Notes: generated from the sequence alone by a model not told the origin. 64,000 nucleotides of DNA from Ipomoea triloba (GCF_003576645.1 NC_044925.1:11535990-11599989); one strand, 5' to 3'. Positions 1 through 11,570 are shown, counted from the first letter of the stretch. A program made the numbers and translations.

Positions 1-99
1 AAATCTGAAATTATAGTTGAATGTGTAATTACAAAAGAGAATTCTGCCTAAATCTTCCAAGGAGTGATGGATTTACAATGTATAGATGTTCTAAAGTGG

Positions 100-420
100 T
101 TTTTCTATAGAAAACCTAAAAGAAGACTTAGAAAATTCAAAGATAAATTGAAAATAACGCCTATTGCTATTTATACTTCAAGAAATCGCGCTAAGAAACA
201 ACTACCAGATTGCCTGGTCACGATGCTGGTCATGGCATGACCAGCATCGTGACGAGACAACAGCCTTGTAGGTACTAAGATGTCACTCTACTGGTCACGG
301 TGTAACCAACAGCGTGACACCCTCCCGATGTTGCTTCGTTGAACTTTGCTATGGTTTTGACCCTTCATTCTTGAACCGTTTTTCCTTGATATCATCTTGA
401 TTTGACCTTATTTTAAGCTT
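100..420 (-). mobile_element. LTR-like fragment with TATA box and palindromes
   Basis: Read on the minus strand, this stretch has two palindromic sequences (288-321 and 217-253) followed by a TATA-like TATAAATA (plus positions 168-175) and an A/T-rich downstream tract. That order resembles the promoter part of a plant LTR. No LTR boundaries or second LTR are visible, because the window edge and a LINE remnant bound it. The assignment to a gypsy-type LTR is inference from layout only. Confidence 0.35.
217..253. repeat. Perfect 18-bp inverted repeat
   Basis: Two 18-base arms beginning GTCACGATGCTGG are exact reverse complements separated by one base. A weaker related palindrome (GTCACGGTG...CAGCGTGAC) follows at about 295-319. 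Together they form a paired module upstream, on the minus strand, of the TATA-like box at 168-175. Confidence 0.9.
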
Positions 421-564
421 GAACATGCCTAGGTCCTGATTTCCAATCCTTAAGTCATAAACACCTGAAATAAGCTTCGTCCAAACACAAACACCTAGCA
501 TTCACTTAGAAATTAATACAATTGAAATATACTTACAGGGTAATTTACAGCTTATCAAAATGCT

Positions 565-1275
565 TCCGAATTTATACCTATCACTCTTCTCAATATGGTT
601 TTAAAAATCATTTCGAAAGTGATTGTCAACAGAATACATCTTTTAATGGATAAAAATATTGGCCCCATCAAAACAGTTTCTTGCTGAGGAGATCTATCTT
701 GGACAATATTATGCTCACTCAAAAGTGGCTCATGGTATGAATAAGAAAAAGGGTAAGAAAAGGTATATGGCAGTGAAAATCGACCTCCATAACGCCTATG
801 ATAGCTTGGACTGGAGGTTCTTTAAGCAGGTCCTGACTGATTTTGAATTCCCTGAGCGCCTGATTAGTCTGATCATGTTCACCCTTAGCAAAAGCAAGAT
901 GTTTATCTTATGGAATGGTGAGAAACTGCCCCTATTTGGGCCGGAAAAAGGATTAAGATAAGGTGATATGTTGGCCCCCTATCTATTTATACTAGCTATA
1001 GAGAAGCTTTATGGCATGATCCAATGTGAGGTTTATGCTATGCGGTGGAAACCTATTTACATCTCAAAAGGGGGGATTGGGGTTTCCCATCTTTTTTTTT
1101 CGCGGATGACCTCATGCTTTTCAGGGAAGCATTAAAAGCGCAAATCGAGACTATCATGAAGTGCATGAACAAGTTATCTAGTCAGTCTGGCTTGAATATT
1201 AACTACTCTAAATCCCTCATGTATTGTTCCTCGAATTCACCGAACAAGGTCAAAAGAAGAATAGGAGCTTGACGA
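565..1275 (+). pseudogene. LINE (L1-type) reverse transcriptase fragment
   Basis: This is a remnant of a non-LTR retrotransposon reverse transcriptase, the enzyme that copies LINE RNA at the target site. Visible blocks in order are an N-terminal RT block (IISKVIVNRI, about 600-640), KIDLHNAYDSLDW (778-816), a GLR/GD...PYLFILAIE block (about 950-1005), the catalytic FADDLMLF (about 1100-1123), and SGLNINYSKS (about 1188-1217). It is broken by frameshifts near 655 and near 1022-1045 and by an in-frame TAA at 959-961, where the family normally has glutamine (RQGDPLSP-type motif). The endonuclease and RNase H parts are absent. It is not functional. The subfamily cannot be named from this fragment. 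Confidence 0.85.
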
Positions 1276-1487
1276 ATGTGGTTTTGCAAGGGTGAGAGTG
1301 AAATAGAATGATGTGAGTGGATGATAGTGGTAGGAATAGATATTCCCGGATTGTCGTTCTCTAAGGATGAAAATTTGTACATGTTGATATGTGGGTGAAG
1401 TAAGGAATCAATCCAAGCTTGCAAATACAAGATTCAAAGAAAAGCATAGTGCACAAGATTCAAAAGTAAAAAAAAAAAAAAAAAAAA

Positions 1488-2485
1488 NNNNNNNNNNNNN
1501 NNNNNNNNNNNNNNNNNNNNNNNNNNNNNNNNNNNNNNNNNNNNNNNNNNNNNNNNNNNNNNNNNNNNNNNNNNNNNNNNNNNNNNNNNNNNNNNNNNNN
1601 NNNNNNNNNNNNNNNNNNNNNNNNNNNNNNNNNNNNNNNNNNNNNNNNNNNNNNNNNNNNNNNNNNNNNNNNNNNNNNNNNNNNNNNNNNNNNNNNNNNN
1701 NNNNNNNNNNNNNNNNNNNNNNNNNNNNNNNNNNNNNNNNNNNNNNNNNNNNNNNNNNNNNNNNNNNNNNNNNNNNNNNNNNNNNNNNNNNNNNNNNNNN
1801 NNNNNNNNNNNNNNNNNNNNNNNNNNNNNNNNNNNNNNNNNNNNNNNNNNNNNNNNNNNNNNNNNNNNNNNNNNNNNNNNNNNNNNNNNNNNNNNNNNNN
1901 NNNNNNNNNNNNNNNNNNNNNNNNNNNNNNNNNNNNNNNNNNNNNNNNNNNNNNNNNNNNNNNNNNNNNNNNNNNNNNNNNNNNNNNNNNNNNNNNNNNN
2001 NNNNNNNNNNNNNNNNNNNNNNNNNNNNNNNNNNNNNNNNNNNNNNNNNNNNNNNNNNNNNNNNNNNNNNNNNNNNNNNNNNNNNNNNNNNNNNNNNNNN
2101 NNNNNNNNNNNNNNNNNNNNNNNNNNNNNNNNNNNNNNNNNNNNNNNNNNNNNNNNNNNNNNNNNNNNNNNNNNNNNNNNNNNNNNNNNNNNNNNNNNNN
2201 NNNNNNNNNNNNNNNNNNNNNNNNNNNNNNNNNNNNNNNNNNNNNNNNNNNNNNNNNNNNNNNNNNNNNNNNNNNNNNNNNNNNNNNNNNNNNNNNNNNN
2301 NNNNNNNNNNNNNNNNNNNNNNNNNNNNNNNNNNNNNNNNNNNNNNNNNNNNNNNNNNNNNNNNNNNNNNNNNNNNNNNNNNNNNNNNNNNNNNNNNNNN
2401 NNNNNNNNNNNNNNNNNNNNNNNNNNNNNNNNNNNNNNNNNNNNNNNNNNNNNNNNNNNNNNNNNNNNNNNNNNNNNNNNNNNNN
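1488..2485. other. Assembly gap (998 N)
   Basis: A run of 998 N separates two poly(A) tracts (about 1469-1487 and 2486-2510). ORFs that appear to run through it are artefacts of undetermined bases. The length is probably an estimated gap size. Confidence 0.98.
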
Positions 2486-2510
2486 AAAAAAAAAAAAAAA
2501 AAAAAAAAAA

Positions 2511-3073
2511 GTATTAACACAAGTAAGCAGTCAAATTGTAAAGAAACTTGATTTGAGTTGTTCCTTCATTGAAACATGCTTCTAGTGTCTTAGGTAGGAT
2601 TTGTGATAGCAATTATTGGACTTCTAGTGAGGCTTACATTAATGTCGTCGGCATTTTAGGTCTTAATGGCCTATCATAGATCAAGGAAGCACCCAAGTGA
2701 CAACAAATCTCTATGAGACATTTTATCAAACATTTTAGCTACGCCTCATCTCGGACTACGTCCGAGAGGATCAAAGGCAGGCAAAACAAGTGAAAATGAG
2801 CCTACCTTCTATTTGCAATCTCTTGCCTATGATGAAGGATCCTAGAATATCTATAGAGTTGGACCTTAACTCACAAGACACAATACAAGCTTCCACTTCT
2901 AACAAGAAGATACACAATAATCACAATTCACAAATCCTAATTAGCAATTCAATTCACACTAGCATATTGCAATGAATTCACAATTGAATCTCTAAAAATG
3001 TCTAGTCACTCATGATAGCCAATTGAACACAAATTGAATTGAAAGAAAACATGAAATTGAAATGAGAAATTGA
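2511..3073. other. Unassigned sequence right of the gap
   Basis: No gene is recognised. The stretch holds short CA-rich, low-complexity text and ends at a CACTA-type terminus. Confidence 0.4.
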
Positions 3074-3240
3074 CACTAGTACAGAATCAGTCATTTGCGT
3101 CCGAAGTTGGGAACAATCTGCGTCCGAAGTTGCCCAGATGCATATGCCACAGATGCAGATTGTTCAAACAATCTGCGTCTGAAGTGAAATCAGATGACAA
3201 TCTGTGTCCAATCCTAGGTAGGATCGGACGCAGATTGTAA
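3074..3240 (+). mobile_element. CACTA-like transposon terminus with subterminal repeats
   Basis: The segment opens with CACTAGTACAGAA, matching the CACTA signature of En/Spm terminal inverted repeats. It is followed by repeated subterminal motifs in both orientations: GCGTCCGAAGT-type units near 3098 and 3120, ATCTGCGTC near 3115 and 3170, and an inverted CGGACGCAGATTGT at about 3225-3238. Clustered subterminal repeats are where CACTA transposases bind. No matching right terminus is found nearby, so this is a truncated end or a small non-autonomous copy. Confidence 0.55.
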
Positions 3241-3999
3241 TAATTTTTTTATATAATTTATCTCATGTACAATCCAGCATTATCATGTCAACATTTACAA
3301 CATTCTAGTTGTTCTCAACACATATCAAACCCCACCAACACTTCAAAGATCTCAAAACATACACAACATTTCAAAGTTCTTAAAACATAGACAACGGTGT
3401 TTCTAGCTCTTTGTCCTCGTAAATTTGTTTATGATCGAAATGCCCTATAATATATGCTCATAAATAATTTATAAACAATAATAATAGGTAATATATATAC
3501 ATATGTGTGTGTGTGTGTACTTACATATTCAATGGGGACTTGATCTCTATGTCGCGGTCACATGCCATGGGGTCTAATACATAGATTGATTTTGAACGAA
3601 CGAAAATGACAAGAAGCAACCAATGATGTCTACATTTAAAAATAAATATGTTAACACAATTCACAAATAATTCAATTAAGTTATATAAATAACAAAAAAT
3701 ATAAATGTAGTTTTCTTAATCTTGATGGTATGGAACTAAAATAAATCTTCATGGGGACTAACACTAACTCGAATCAATCTTGAATATTGGACTTGAATAA
3801 TCCTGAAGATTGGGTCCTAAAGACTTCCTTTGACTGAGTTTTGATGTTATTTTCTTAATTAAAAGTTTTTTTTAACAAAGCAACCAGTGCAACACATTAA
3901 TGCTAACATATCAAGTACTCTCTTTCCTCAACTAGACTTTCCCACTAAGTTTTTCTAGTGAAATTTTTAACCAGGCATAAGTATGATATAGTAATGTCT
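3241..3999. other. AT-rich intergenic stretch
   Basis: No gene or clear element is recognised. A short TG microsatellite lies at about 3503-3520. The region is low in G+C and has stop codons in all frames. Confidence 0.4.
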
Positions 4000-4230
4000 A
4001 AGGAGGAGTGTTGTGAATACATATATGTGGACATTAATAAAGGTATTAATTATACTATGATAATACCTCTTCATTCTTTGTAGTCTTGTAGTTAAATTGA
4101 AACTCTGTACTTGATGTATTTATTGGTACTGAAAGATGATTAATAAAGATTTGGTGATCCTCTTATACTTTACTACTTTATTATGTTTATTTTACTCTCT
4201 TGCATCGGAACAATACAAACTATTCACGCT
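4000..4230 (+). mobile_element. Copia-type polypurine tract and LTR start (probable solo LTR)
   Basis: A purine run AAGGAGGAG (4000-4008) is followed directly by TGTTGTGAATAC, the usual arrangement of a polypurine tract against the 3' LTR of a Ty1-copia element. A possible degenerate LTR end (CTATTCAC) lies near 4220. No coding region is preserved upstream and no partner LTR is seen, so the boundary on the right is uncertain. Confidence 0.35.
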
Positions 4231-5091
4231 AGGATACATTATTGTTTTACTACAATAATAAGTATTAAGAGACAAATAGAAAAGAAAAATAATATCATTT
4301 TGAAAAAAAAAAAAAAATACTTGCATGGTAGCATGATCTTCAAATTATCAACAACATTAACTAGAGAAAATTATGAGTCCGAAGTACCAAAAAACAAAAA
4401 ACAAAAAACAAAAAGAATTGTCTTGCGTAGAAAATTATACAAAGAAAAAAGGGAAAGTACTCTTTTTGTTCTTATGGTAATTATAAAATTCATTCATAAT
4501 TGTTGATTTTGCTTATTTTTTCATCTAAGCTATCATTTCGTCTATAATTTTTATTAGTAAAAAATTGAAAAATACAACGCCAATAATATCTTAAAAAGGA
4601 AAAATAACATAATCAACCATTAATAATGAATTTCTCTATAAATTAGGGACAAAAATTACAATTTTTCTAAAAAAAAACATTAATCCAATTAAGAAAATGT
4701 ATTATTAGTTATACCCAGTGGGCACTGTCCGTGTGTCCCACCAACAAAATTAAAAACATCCTTCTGATAACGACATAGAATCTTTACATACCCAACCACC
4801 GCCACTCCCACAGGAAAAGCACTATTCTATTTACACTTTTACTCCCCAAGAAACCACCACCGACGGCCAAACGCCAAAAACCAATAGGGCTAAAATCGTC
4901 TTTGACTGAAGATGCAGATAGAATTTCACGGGGTTCCAAGACTGCCCTTCTGAAAAAGCAACCAAACACTCGCCGCCCGTGCCCTCATCCGTCATTTCCC
5001 GCCCCTCAGTCACACTGTCGCCAGCTCACACTCACTACTATACAATTATTATTGTTGTGCAGACTGGTGGGTTTTGATCGCGTGCATCGCA
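4231..5091. other. 3' flank of the GATL gene
   Basis: AT-rich sequence with poly(A)-like runs, then a more GC-balanced stretch (about 4740-5091) that would be the 3' UTR and downstream flank of the minus-strand glycosyltransferase gene. No second gene is supported. Confidence 0.4.
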
Positions 5092-6102
5092 TCAGCTATC
5101 GGAAAACAGGGACCCGTGACGGAATAGATCGTATGGGGCCCACAGGCCATCCAACGGACAAGGTTTCTTGGAATCGAGCCTTAGCCATGGCTTCCCTTTT
5201 CCGCTCCAATGGAGGAGGCTCACCGGCCCCGGATGAAGATCCCGGCAAAGACCTTCCAGATTATCCCCGCCGAGCCCGTGCTGGTTCCACCGGTGCTCCA
5301 CTTGCTTCACATTCCCGGCGAACACCAGCAGAAACGGCGGGAGAGAGCCCAGATTGTAAATCCGGAACCGCTTCTGGACCCGCATCCAGTGCTCCAGCTT
5401 CTGGGTGTACCCGCCGGCTCTCCACCGGGTGAGATCGATGACCATAACGCCAGTATTGAAATAGCAGGGGTTCCGGTTATCGAAGATGGAGGAGAATAAA
5501 GGGTGGGACCAGAAATGGGGAGTGAAGTAGGGGGTGAAGTTGGCGTGGCTGTATTCCGGGGCTCCGAGGACGTGGGAATCGAGGTCGATTCCCCAGAGCT
5601 TCTCGACGTCGTCCACAACGATGAGGTCGGAATCGAAGTAGATAACGCGGGTAACAGTGGCGGGGAGGAGATCGGCGAGGTAGATGCGCGCGTAATTGAG
5701 AGGCTGGTCGAGCGCTCGGCGGATGGAGGAGGAGATGAGGTGGCGAACGAGGGCCGGGTTGAAGCGGTAGAGCCGAAAATTGAGGTACGGGAAGGTGGAG
5801 ACGATGGTGGCGTTAAGGTCCCGGAAGTGTCGGTGGACGGCGAGGAAGTGGAAGAACATGTTTTCCGGGCATCCGGCGTGCTGGAGAACGGAGAGAACGG
5901 CGGCGATGGAGCCCCGGAGGTAAGGGGAGGAATAGTCAAGAGTCATGGCTATGTGGATTGTCGTTGAAGGGTCCGCCGCCGGGCAATCCTTTCCGTTTCG
6001 GAATGCTGGAGCTTCCCGGAATTTGGGCTGCTCCGTGGAAGCGGCGGCGGCGAGTAGGAAGAGGAGGACGGTTGTTAGGAGATGGTGGTGATGAGATGCC
6101 AT
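5092..6102 (-). CDS. GATL: GT8 family galacturonosyltransferase-like (GATL) protein
   Basis: A single uninterrupted 336-codon reading frame encodes a glycosyltransferase family 8 protein of the plant GATL clade. These are small GAUT relatives implicated in pectin or xylan synthesis in the Golgi/secretory pathway. Visible features: an N-terminal hydrophobic signal segment (residues about 8-22); [17 protein letters not shown] near 49-65; the metal-binding DxD motif in [13 protein letters not shown] (about 154-166); the acceptor/donor block [14 protein letters not shown] (about 211-224); the late HWSGKGKPW motif (about 298-306); and the ending LWAPYDLF. The length is close to the family norm of about 340-390 residues. 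Lack of introns is typical of GATL genes. The ATG at 6102 is chosen because it directly precedes the signal sequence. The C-terminal tail most resembles GATL3/GATL4-type members, but the exact orthologue is uncertain. G+C is much higher than in its surroundings. Confidence 0.93.
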   Translation of the reverse strand: MASHHHHLLTTVLLFLLAAAASTEQPKFREAPAFRNGKDCPAADPSTTIHIAMTLDYSSPYLRGSIAAVLSVLQHAGCPENMFFHFLAVHRHFRDLNATIVSTFPYLNFRLYRFNPALVRHLISSSIRRALDQPLNYARIYLADLLPATVTRVIYFDSDLIVVDDVEKLWGIDLDSHVLGAPEYSHANFTPYFTPHFWSHPLFSSIFDNRNPCYFNTGVMVIDLTRWRAGGYTQKLEHWMRVQKRFRIYNLGSLPPFLLVFAGNVKQVEHRWNQHGLGGDNLEGLCRDLHPGPVSLLHWSGKGKPWLRLDSKKPCPLDGLWAPYDLFRHGSLFSDS

Positions 6103-6325
6103 TGTGATAATTGTTTGGTTCGTCGAGAAACCAAACAGAAACTATGAATGCTGGAGAGTGGAGACAAGGTGAAACAATTAAATGCACAGGAAATGACAGC
6201 TGAGACCCAGTCCCCAGATGATATCCATGATTCCATCAACCTTTTGTGTTTTTTTGTTTTTTAGATATTGTAACTAAAAGTTTTCAAAAAAAAAAAAAAA
6301 AAGATATTGTAACTAAAAGGTTTAA

Positions 6326-6866
6326 AAAAAAAATAGAGTTAATTCCAGCGATGGTCCTCCGACTATGTTGATTTTTTAAAATTAGTCCCCGACTTTTAAT
6401 TTGGACAATTTAGGTCCCTTGACTTTCAAATTTTTTTCAATGTTGGTCCTTTCGTCAAATTTTGGTTAAATTGAGGTCAAATGAAGGGGTAAAATTGTCC
6501 GTTTACCTATATAATGTATTATTACTCGTATTTCTCCTGTCCTATACGCTATATATATGAATATAATCTCAGTCGAAGAGATTTCGACTGAGATTATATG
6601 GCTTTGATTGAGACTTCGACTGAGATTATATTCATATATACAGCGTATATGACAGGAGAAATGTTAGTAATAATACACTAAACATGTGAACGGACAATTT
6701 TACCCCTTCATTTGACCTTAACTTAACCAAAATATGACGAAAGGACCAACATTGGAAAGAATTTGAAAATCAAGGGACCTAAATTGTTCAAATTAAAAGT
6801 CGGGGACTAATTTTGGAAAAGCAACATAGTCGAAGGACTATTGTTGGAATTAACTCAAAAAAAATA
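6326..6866. mobile_element. Mutator-like MITE, 521 bp, with 10-bp target duplication
   Basis: Long terminal inverted repeats start GAGTTAATTCC at 6336 and end with the complement at 6856. The arms extend roughly 200 bp and include the mirrored AGTCGGGGAC and AGGGACCTAAATTG-type blocks. The direct repeat AAAAAAAATA flanks both sides (6326-6335 and 6857-6866). A 9-10-bp duplication and long TIRs point to the Mutator superfamily. The centre contains further short palindromes (CAGTCGAAG...CTTCGACTG). There is no coding capacity. It lies about 230 bp upstream of the GATL start codon. Confidence 0.85.
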
Positions 6867-7330
6867 TACTCCGTAAGTTATATGGGTTGTTTAATTTCTT
6901 CTTCTTTTTTCAGTTTTCAATTTTTTTCATCTTTATTTATTTATTTTTTTTTTTACAAATTCACATTTTAAATAAAATATTTCAATAAATTAATACTAAA
7001 TGTGTAAAAGTTAATAAAATTATATTAATAATAAATTGTAACGATTTCAATTATGCACAGGGAGAAAAATGGAGGGGATTGCAGTTGTATACATGAAGAG
7101 AGAAATTGAATAATATTTTAAACTAATTATACCTTTAATATGATATTCTCACATTTATATACTTACATTATCTAAGTAATATGATATTCTTAAAAATAAA
7201 TTTTTAGGTCGTTTCATCACATAAAAAAATTCATTACACTAAAACTAAATGTACAAAATGTAACAAAAGTAAATAAAAACATATTAATCATTGATTAAAA
7301 TCACCTCATATAGCATGTGTATATTTCTAC

Positions 7331-7364
<34 letters not shown>

Positions 7365-7990
7365 GGAAAAAAGGTAAACGCATAGAGAAATGGGAAGAGG
7401 AAACAAAAAGTTGATTTCCAATCCAAAAGACTCTTCATTCAGTGACTCGATAGATCATGTAAAAAGTGATAAATTATAGTAACTTAGTGACTTAATAGAC
7501 ATGCCAAATATAAAATTTGAACTTGTTATAACAAGTAGCCACAAATCAGGATAACACGAAGATTGCATATTTTAGTAGGTTTAGATATCATAAATTCTGG
7601 TAGGTCATATGTTCGAACAAGTTAGGATATGTATTATGTATATCTTGAAATTGAGTAAAAATCTTTTATGTTTAAATCCTCAGTATCACTCTCAAATAAT
7701 AAATATTCATTTTTAATATACTGAAGATATAACATCAAAGTTCATTATTTGATAGTATACAAAATAATAAATTTTTCGTACTCAAATAATTTATTTTCAA
7801 AAAATTAACATTTAGTATATTTAAAATATACCTTTAATGATATATTAAAAAGGACCTTGTGGTCCAGTGGCATCAAACCCTTTCCTTTATACGGGAGGTG
7901 ATGTATATACAACTATTGACTGAGGCAATATTGACTCTTGTGCTTCAATAGGTTGAGAAAGTAATGTATATACAACTATTGACTGATTAG
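6867..7990. other. AT-rich intergenic stretch
   Basis: No gene recognised. It contains a TAA/ATA microsatellite (about 7331-7362). A short tRNA-like motif at 7860-7900 (GTGGTCCAGTGGCATC) could be a decayed SINE head. Confidence 0.4.
7331..7362. repeat. (TAA)n microsatellite
   Basis: About ten consecutive ATA/TAA units. Confidence 0.9.
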
Positions 7991-8815
7991 ATGACTCTAA
8001 TGAGAACGATCCACAGTCATTCACATGTCCAGATCAACAAATCAGGTGTAATTTTAAAAAAACGCCGCGGTGACATTTTCGTAAATAATTCAAACTTTAG
8101 TGCAAGTAAATGTGTTATAAGTGCAAGTAGTTTGTGCACATTTGCAAGTAAATTCACTTACAAGTGTAAGTAATTTACCTTGTTAACATTCGTGCACCAA
8201 GGTGCAACAAGTTATACCGTTAGGTGCAACTAGTTATAACGTTAGGTGCACTTAGTATTGATGCTCAGTGTACATTTTACTTGCACCTGTGATATATTTT
8301 ACATGCACTTGTGCACCTATTTTCACTTACGAATACAAGTAATTTACATTGTTAACATTCATGCACCTAGTTATAACCTTAGGTGCTACTACATTTGGGC
8401 ACGTGGCGCGCTGCGATTCGTTCTCAATTCTTTCCTGGGCGTACCGTTCTCATTTGAACGCAATCCTAGGCGGCCTCACCACTATGTATACAGATATACA
8501 CCACTCAGTGTTAGAAAATGCACCACACTAAATATGCACCGTTAGGTACACATCACCAAAAAACACACCACTAAGTATGGAAATACACACCACACAGTGT
8601 TTGGAAATGCACAATTAAGGGCAGAGGAGTTATGGTGCATTATTTTGGGTGTGGTGTTTTTTTGGTGTTTTTGTGTATTTTCATGTGGTGCGTTTTCTAA
8701 CATTGAGTGGTGCACTTTATAACATTGAGTGGTGCACTTTATAACATTGAGTGGTGTGAACCGCACTGTTCACACGTTAAGTCGCGTCCACACTTGAGCA
8801 GATTTCTATATATAT
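7991..8815. repeat. Short-repeat-rich block (GTGCACC / CACCACTCA motifs)
   Basis: The left half repeats AGTGCAAGTAA and TTAGGTGCAACTAGTTATAA units (about 8100-8400). The right half repeats CACCACTCAGTGTTAGAAAATG-like units and their inverse, GAGTGGTGCACTTTATAACATT (about 8500-8760). A more GC-rich unique core (8396-8485) sits between them. The block ends in a TA run at about 8805-8819. This looks like the interior of a non-autonomous DNA transposon, but no convincing TIR or target duplication is found. Confidence 0.5.
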
Positions 8816-8818
8816 ATA

Positions 8819-9039
8819 TGATAGATTAAATCCTTTCCAAGTAGGGAAAAGCCTAGAAATTGGCTGTAAATAGCTCTCTTATTCCATGTTTAGAGGGAGC
8901 CTAGAAAGAGAGTGGAGGAGACCCAAAAGCCCCTTTCATGAAGGATTAAAGTCCTTTATATAGGGCTAATACTTGTACCCAATACAGAATACGCATACAA
9001 AATATGTAGGGTGGTATGTTCGGGGTATATTTCCTATCA
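8819..9039 (-). mobile_element. LTR of a minus-strand LTR retrotransposon
   Basis: A 221-bp segment starts TGATAG and ends CTATCA (inverted TGATAG/CTATCA termini). On the minus strand it is preceded by a purine-rich stretch (GGGGTGCTACT) in polypurine-tract position. It would then be the 3' LTR of a minus-strand element whose remnant tail lies at 9040-10390. A partner LTR was not found. Confidence 0.5.
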
Positions 9040-10390
9040 AGTAGCACCCCAGTTCGTGCCCTGACGTCGAGCAAAAGAGGAAGGGTTCGGGCTGAAAAAC
9101 TCACCTCAGGGTCATAATTTACTCTGGTTACCTCGCTAAAAACCTTAGGCTAAGAAAAAACCCAGCAGGAAAAAATTTCAACTAAGGAAAAAAGAACACA
9201 ACCTTAAGCGCCAATGAGGAAGAGTTCGGGCTAAAAAAATTGACCGTATAGTTTGCGATCTACGCCGGTTGCCTCGATAAAAACCTTAGGCCAAGAAAAA
9301 ATCCAATGGAAAAAAATCTCGGCTAAGGAAAAAAAAAAAAACACAACCTCCGGCAGTCTTTTGCACTATAAGGGTCATCCAAACTCTACCAATCTGAGGA
9401 TCGGATTCGTTATACGATTGAGATGTCGAATTTTACCGATCTAATGACCAAATTATAGTTATGATTGGGAGGTCAAATTAATCATGATTTAGAAATTCGA
9501 CTTTACCAATCGAGGTATTGGACTTACTTATAGTTCTGAGGTTCAAATCTTACCAACCAAGAGATCGGGTTTTCACCAACCGGGAGATTGGATTTTTAAT
9601 GAGATCTAGTTATCGAGTCTTACAAATCAAAAGATTGGAGTTTATTCATGGTCTGGGGACCTCTATTGGTCTTATCGATCACAGGTGGGAACACTTTCCC
9701 TAATGCCCTTTACTTGGGCTAACTGGTCGTAGCTGGTTTGAGCTGGGTCAAACGTCGATCCGGATTACGCTCGGTTCGTTTTGCTTACCACGTTAATCAC
9801 TATGTTGGGTTTTCGAAAATCAAAACCATTTAAACGGGCACTTTTTCCCTTTTTATGCTTGGCTCATGAACCAAGAATCCCAATTAGAGGGATGCTATGA
9901 GACCCGAAGGTCTAACCAGATCATGAAGGTCAATATGCTTAGGAAGTATGCTATCGTGTGCACTACGATCGGGAATCGCTTTAGTGGGCTTCGTAGGTCG
10001 GGGGAGTTGCCCTATAATCCTACTAGTAGCTCCCCCATTCCCTATGTCATGAGAATTGCCAGCATAAGGGAGTAGATATGATGGTATCCCGAATTCGTTT
10101 TCAAATTTGACTGGGGTCAGGAAGTGACTCGATCGAGTCCATGGTGTCAATGTATCGAACCATACATATAGTATCGATGGTCGATTTGCCTAACTTGTAG
10201 GACTTTGGGATTGAATGTTACCGATCTAACGATCGAATTCTTAACGTGACCAAGCAATCAATTTTCACCAATCAAGAGATTGGATTTACCTAGGGTGGGA
10301 TGTCCGACCTGGGAGGGGGGGGGGGCTCAATTGCCTATATCGTAGGACTTGATGCCAATAACTGGTCCTGGGCTCATTGTGGAGCTCACC
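9040..10390 (-). mobile_element. Non-coding tail of a minus-strand LTR retrotransposon
   Basis: Two diverged copies of a motif of the kind TCGCTAAAAACCTTAGGC...AAGAAAAAA lie at about 9132-9200 and 9274-9345, like the two related blocks beside the copia PPT at 36236-36410. They are followed by degenerate repeats of 'CCAATCnnGAGATTGGA' type (about 9370-9660 and 10210-10290) and a poly-G run (about 10315-10325). No protein domain is recognisable. The element is truncated on the right. Confidence 0.45.
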
Positions 10391-10456
10391 GTGATCTTAT
10401 AAAATTTGAAAAAAAATTAATCATATTGTTTCTTTTTATCTGTTAGGATCGTGTGG

Positions 10457-10951
10457 TTTGTAAATTTTTTGTAATTTATTTTTTAGATATTTATTTCTTA
10501 AATTATGAGTTGATAAACTGGATGTGTTTGGGTTGTATGCACTGATGGGTTTATTGTGTGCATATTGTGTGAGAGTTGTGTGCCCGATTGGAAAATGCAT
10601 TTGATTAGAAAATTCGGGTATATTGTTGATTGAAATAGGTTGTGTATTATGTGCTAAGGATGGGTATATTTGGTGTCAATGTTATATTTTTGTTGGGAAT
10701 TAGTTCTATGTTAAATTTCTTGTTTTGTTGTTAGTATACAATAGTTTGATTGTTTTGTTTATTTTTTTAATAACATTTTATATTGGGAAGGTTTTTTTTT
10801 TTGGTTTCTAAATTTTTTAAATTTATTTTTTGGATATTTATTTCTTGAATTATGTGTTGATAAACTGGATTTGTTGGGTTGTGTTGATGGTTGGGTTTAT
10901 TGTGTGCACATTGTGTGAGAGTTGTGTGCCCGATTAGAAAATGCATTTGAT
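10457..10951. repeat. Direct repeat pair of about 150 bp
   Basis: The segment at about 10457-10602 recurs at about 10802-10951 with scattered differences. Both include GATAAACTGGAT, TTTATTGTGTGCA and GTGTGCCCGATT blocks. The pair brackets about 200 bp of AT-rich sequence. Confidence 0.75.
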
Positions 10952-10953
10952 GC

Positions 10954-11570
10954 ATGTTCAAATTATGCGTTGTTCTTTTTGTGTTCTGTTACTGGTTCTG
11001 CCTTCGTTATTTGAACTGTTTACTGGTGGCAACAAAAAAGGCTAGAGTTGCACCGTCGGTGGCGTGTTCGTCCCGATCCCCCATTGATGATGACGATTTT
11101 GTTGGAGGTCATGCTCCCTCCTTACAAAGGATGCAACAAGTTCCTCTATCGAATGCCTCGGATACTGTTTTGACCGCTGAGGAGCGGGAAAGGTTTCCTG
11201 GTCTTAGAGTTAGGGTGCTACTTTCCCTTTTGGTTAAGGCGTTGGAAGACCTTACAGTGCAACAGAGGAAGGACATTATGGATCTGGGTTTTAGTGTTGT
11301 TCTTGTGTTGAATATTAAGGACTTGCTAGTTTTGTTGGGTCAGTGATTGTTGACAAATTTTGATGTTGAGAGGATGTGTGCGTGTTCAGTTGGGCAATGG
11401 GGAGGTCTTACCGGTTATGGAGGAGAATGTTAGCTCCATTCTTAGGTTTAACCCTATGTTTGTTAATAAAAATCATTCCATAGTTACAATTGGTCTAAAA
11501 TCTCTTAATATTTATGCGTCATTTCCATGAATTGTTGGGTGGATCTCAGTCGTTTATGTTATTAGATTCA
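10954..11570 (+). pseudogene. Fragment of a transposon-type ORF (Ulp1/DUF1985-associated N-terminal region)
   Basis: An open stretch of 130 codons (10954-11346) carries an acidic linker (IDDDDFVGG) and a block EDLTVQQRKDIMDLGF. After a stop and a frameshift comes a block reading NFDVERMC then VQLGNGEVLPVMEENVSSIL (about 11355-11440). The order 'QR..I..MGF' then 'NFD...L..G...P(I/V)...DV..(I/V)L' is typical of the N-terminal part of plant transposon ORFs related to DUF1985/Ulp1-like proteins carried by Mutator-like elements. The protease domain itself is not present. It is frameshifted and not expected to be functional. The family call is inference from pattern memory. Confidence 0.4.

Noticed and set aside
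1391..2551. Long open frames on both strands across the N gap
   Set aside because: They consist almost entirely of undetermined bases and poly(A)/poly(T) translations.
4902..5967. Several plus- and minus-frame ORFs overlapping the GATL gene
   Set aside because: They are antisense or out-of-frame shadows of a GC-rich coding region. Only the minus-strand 336-codon frame has family motifs.
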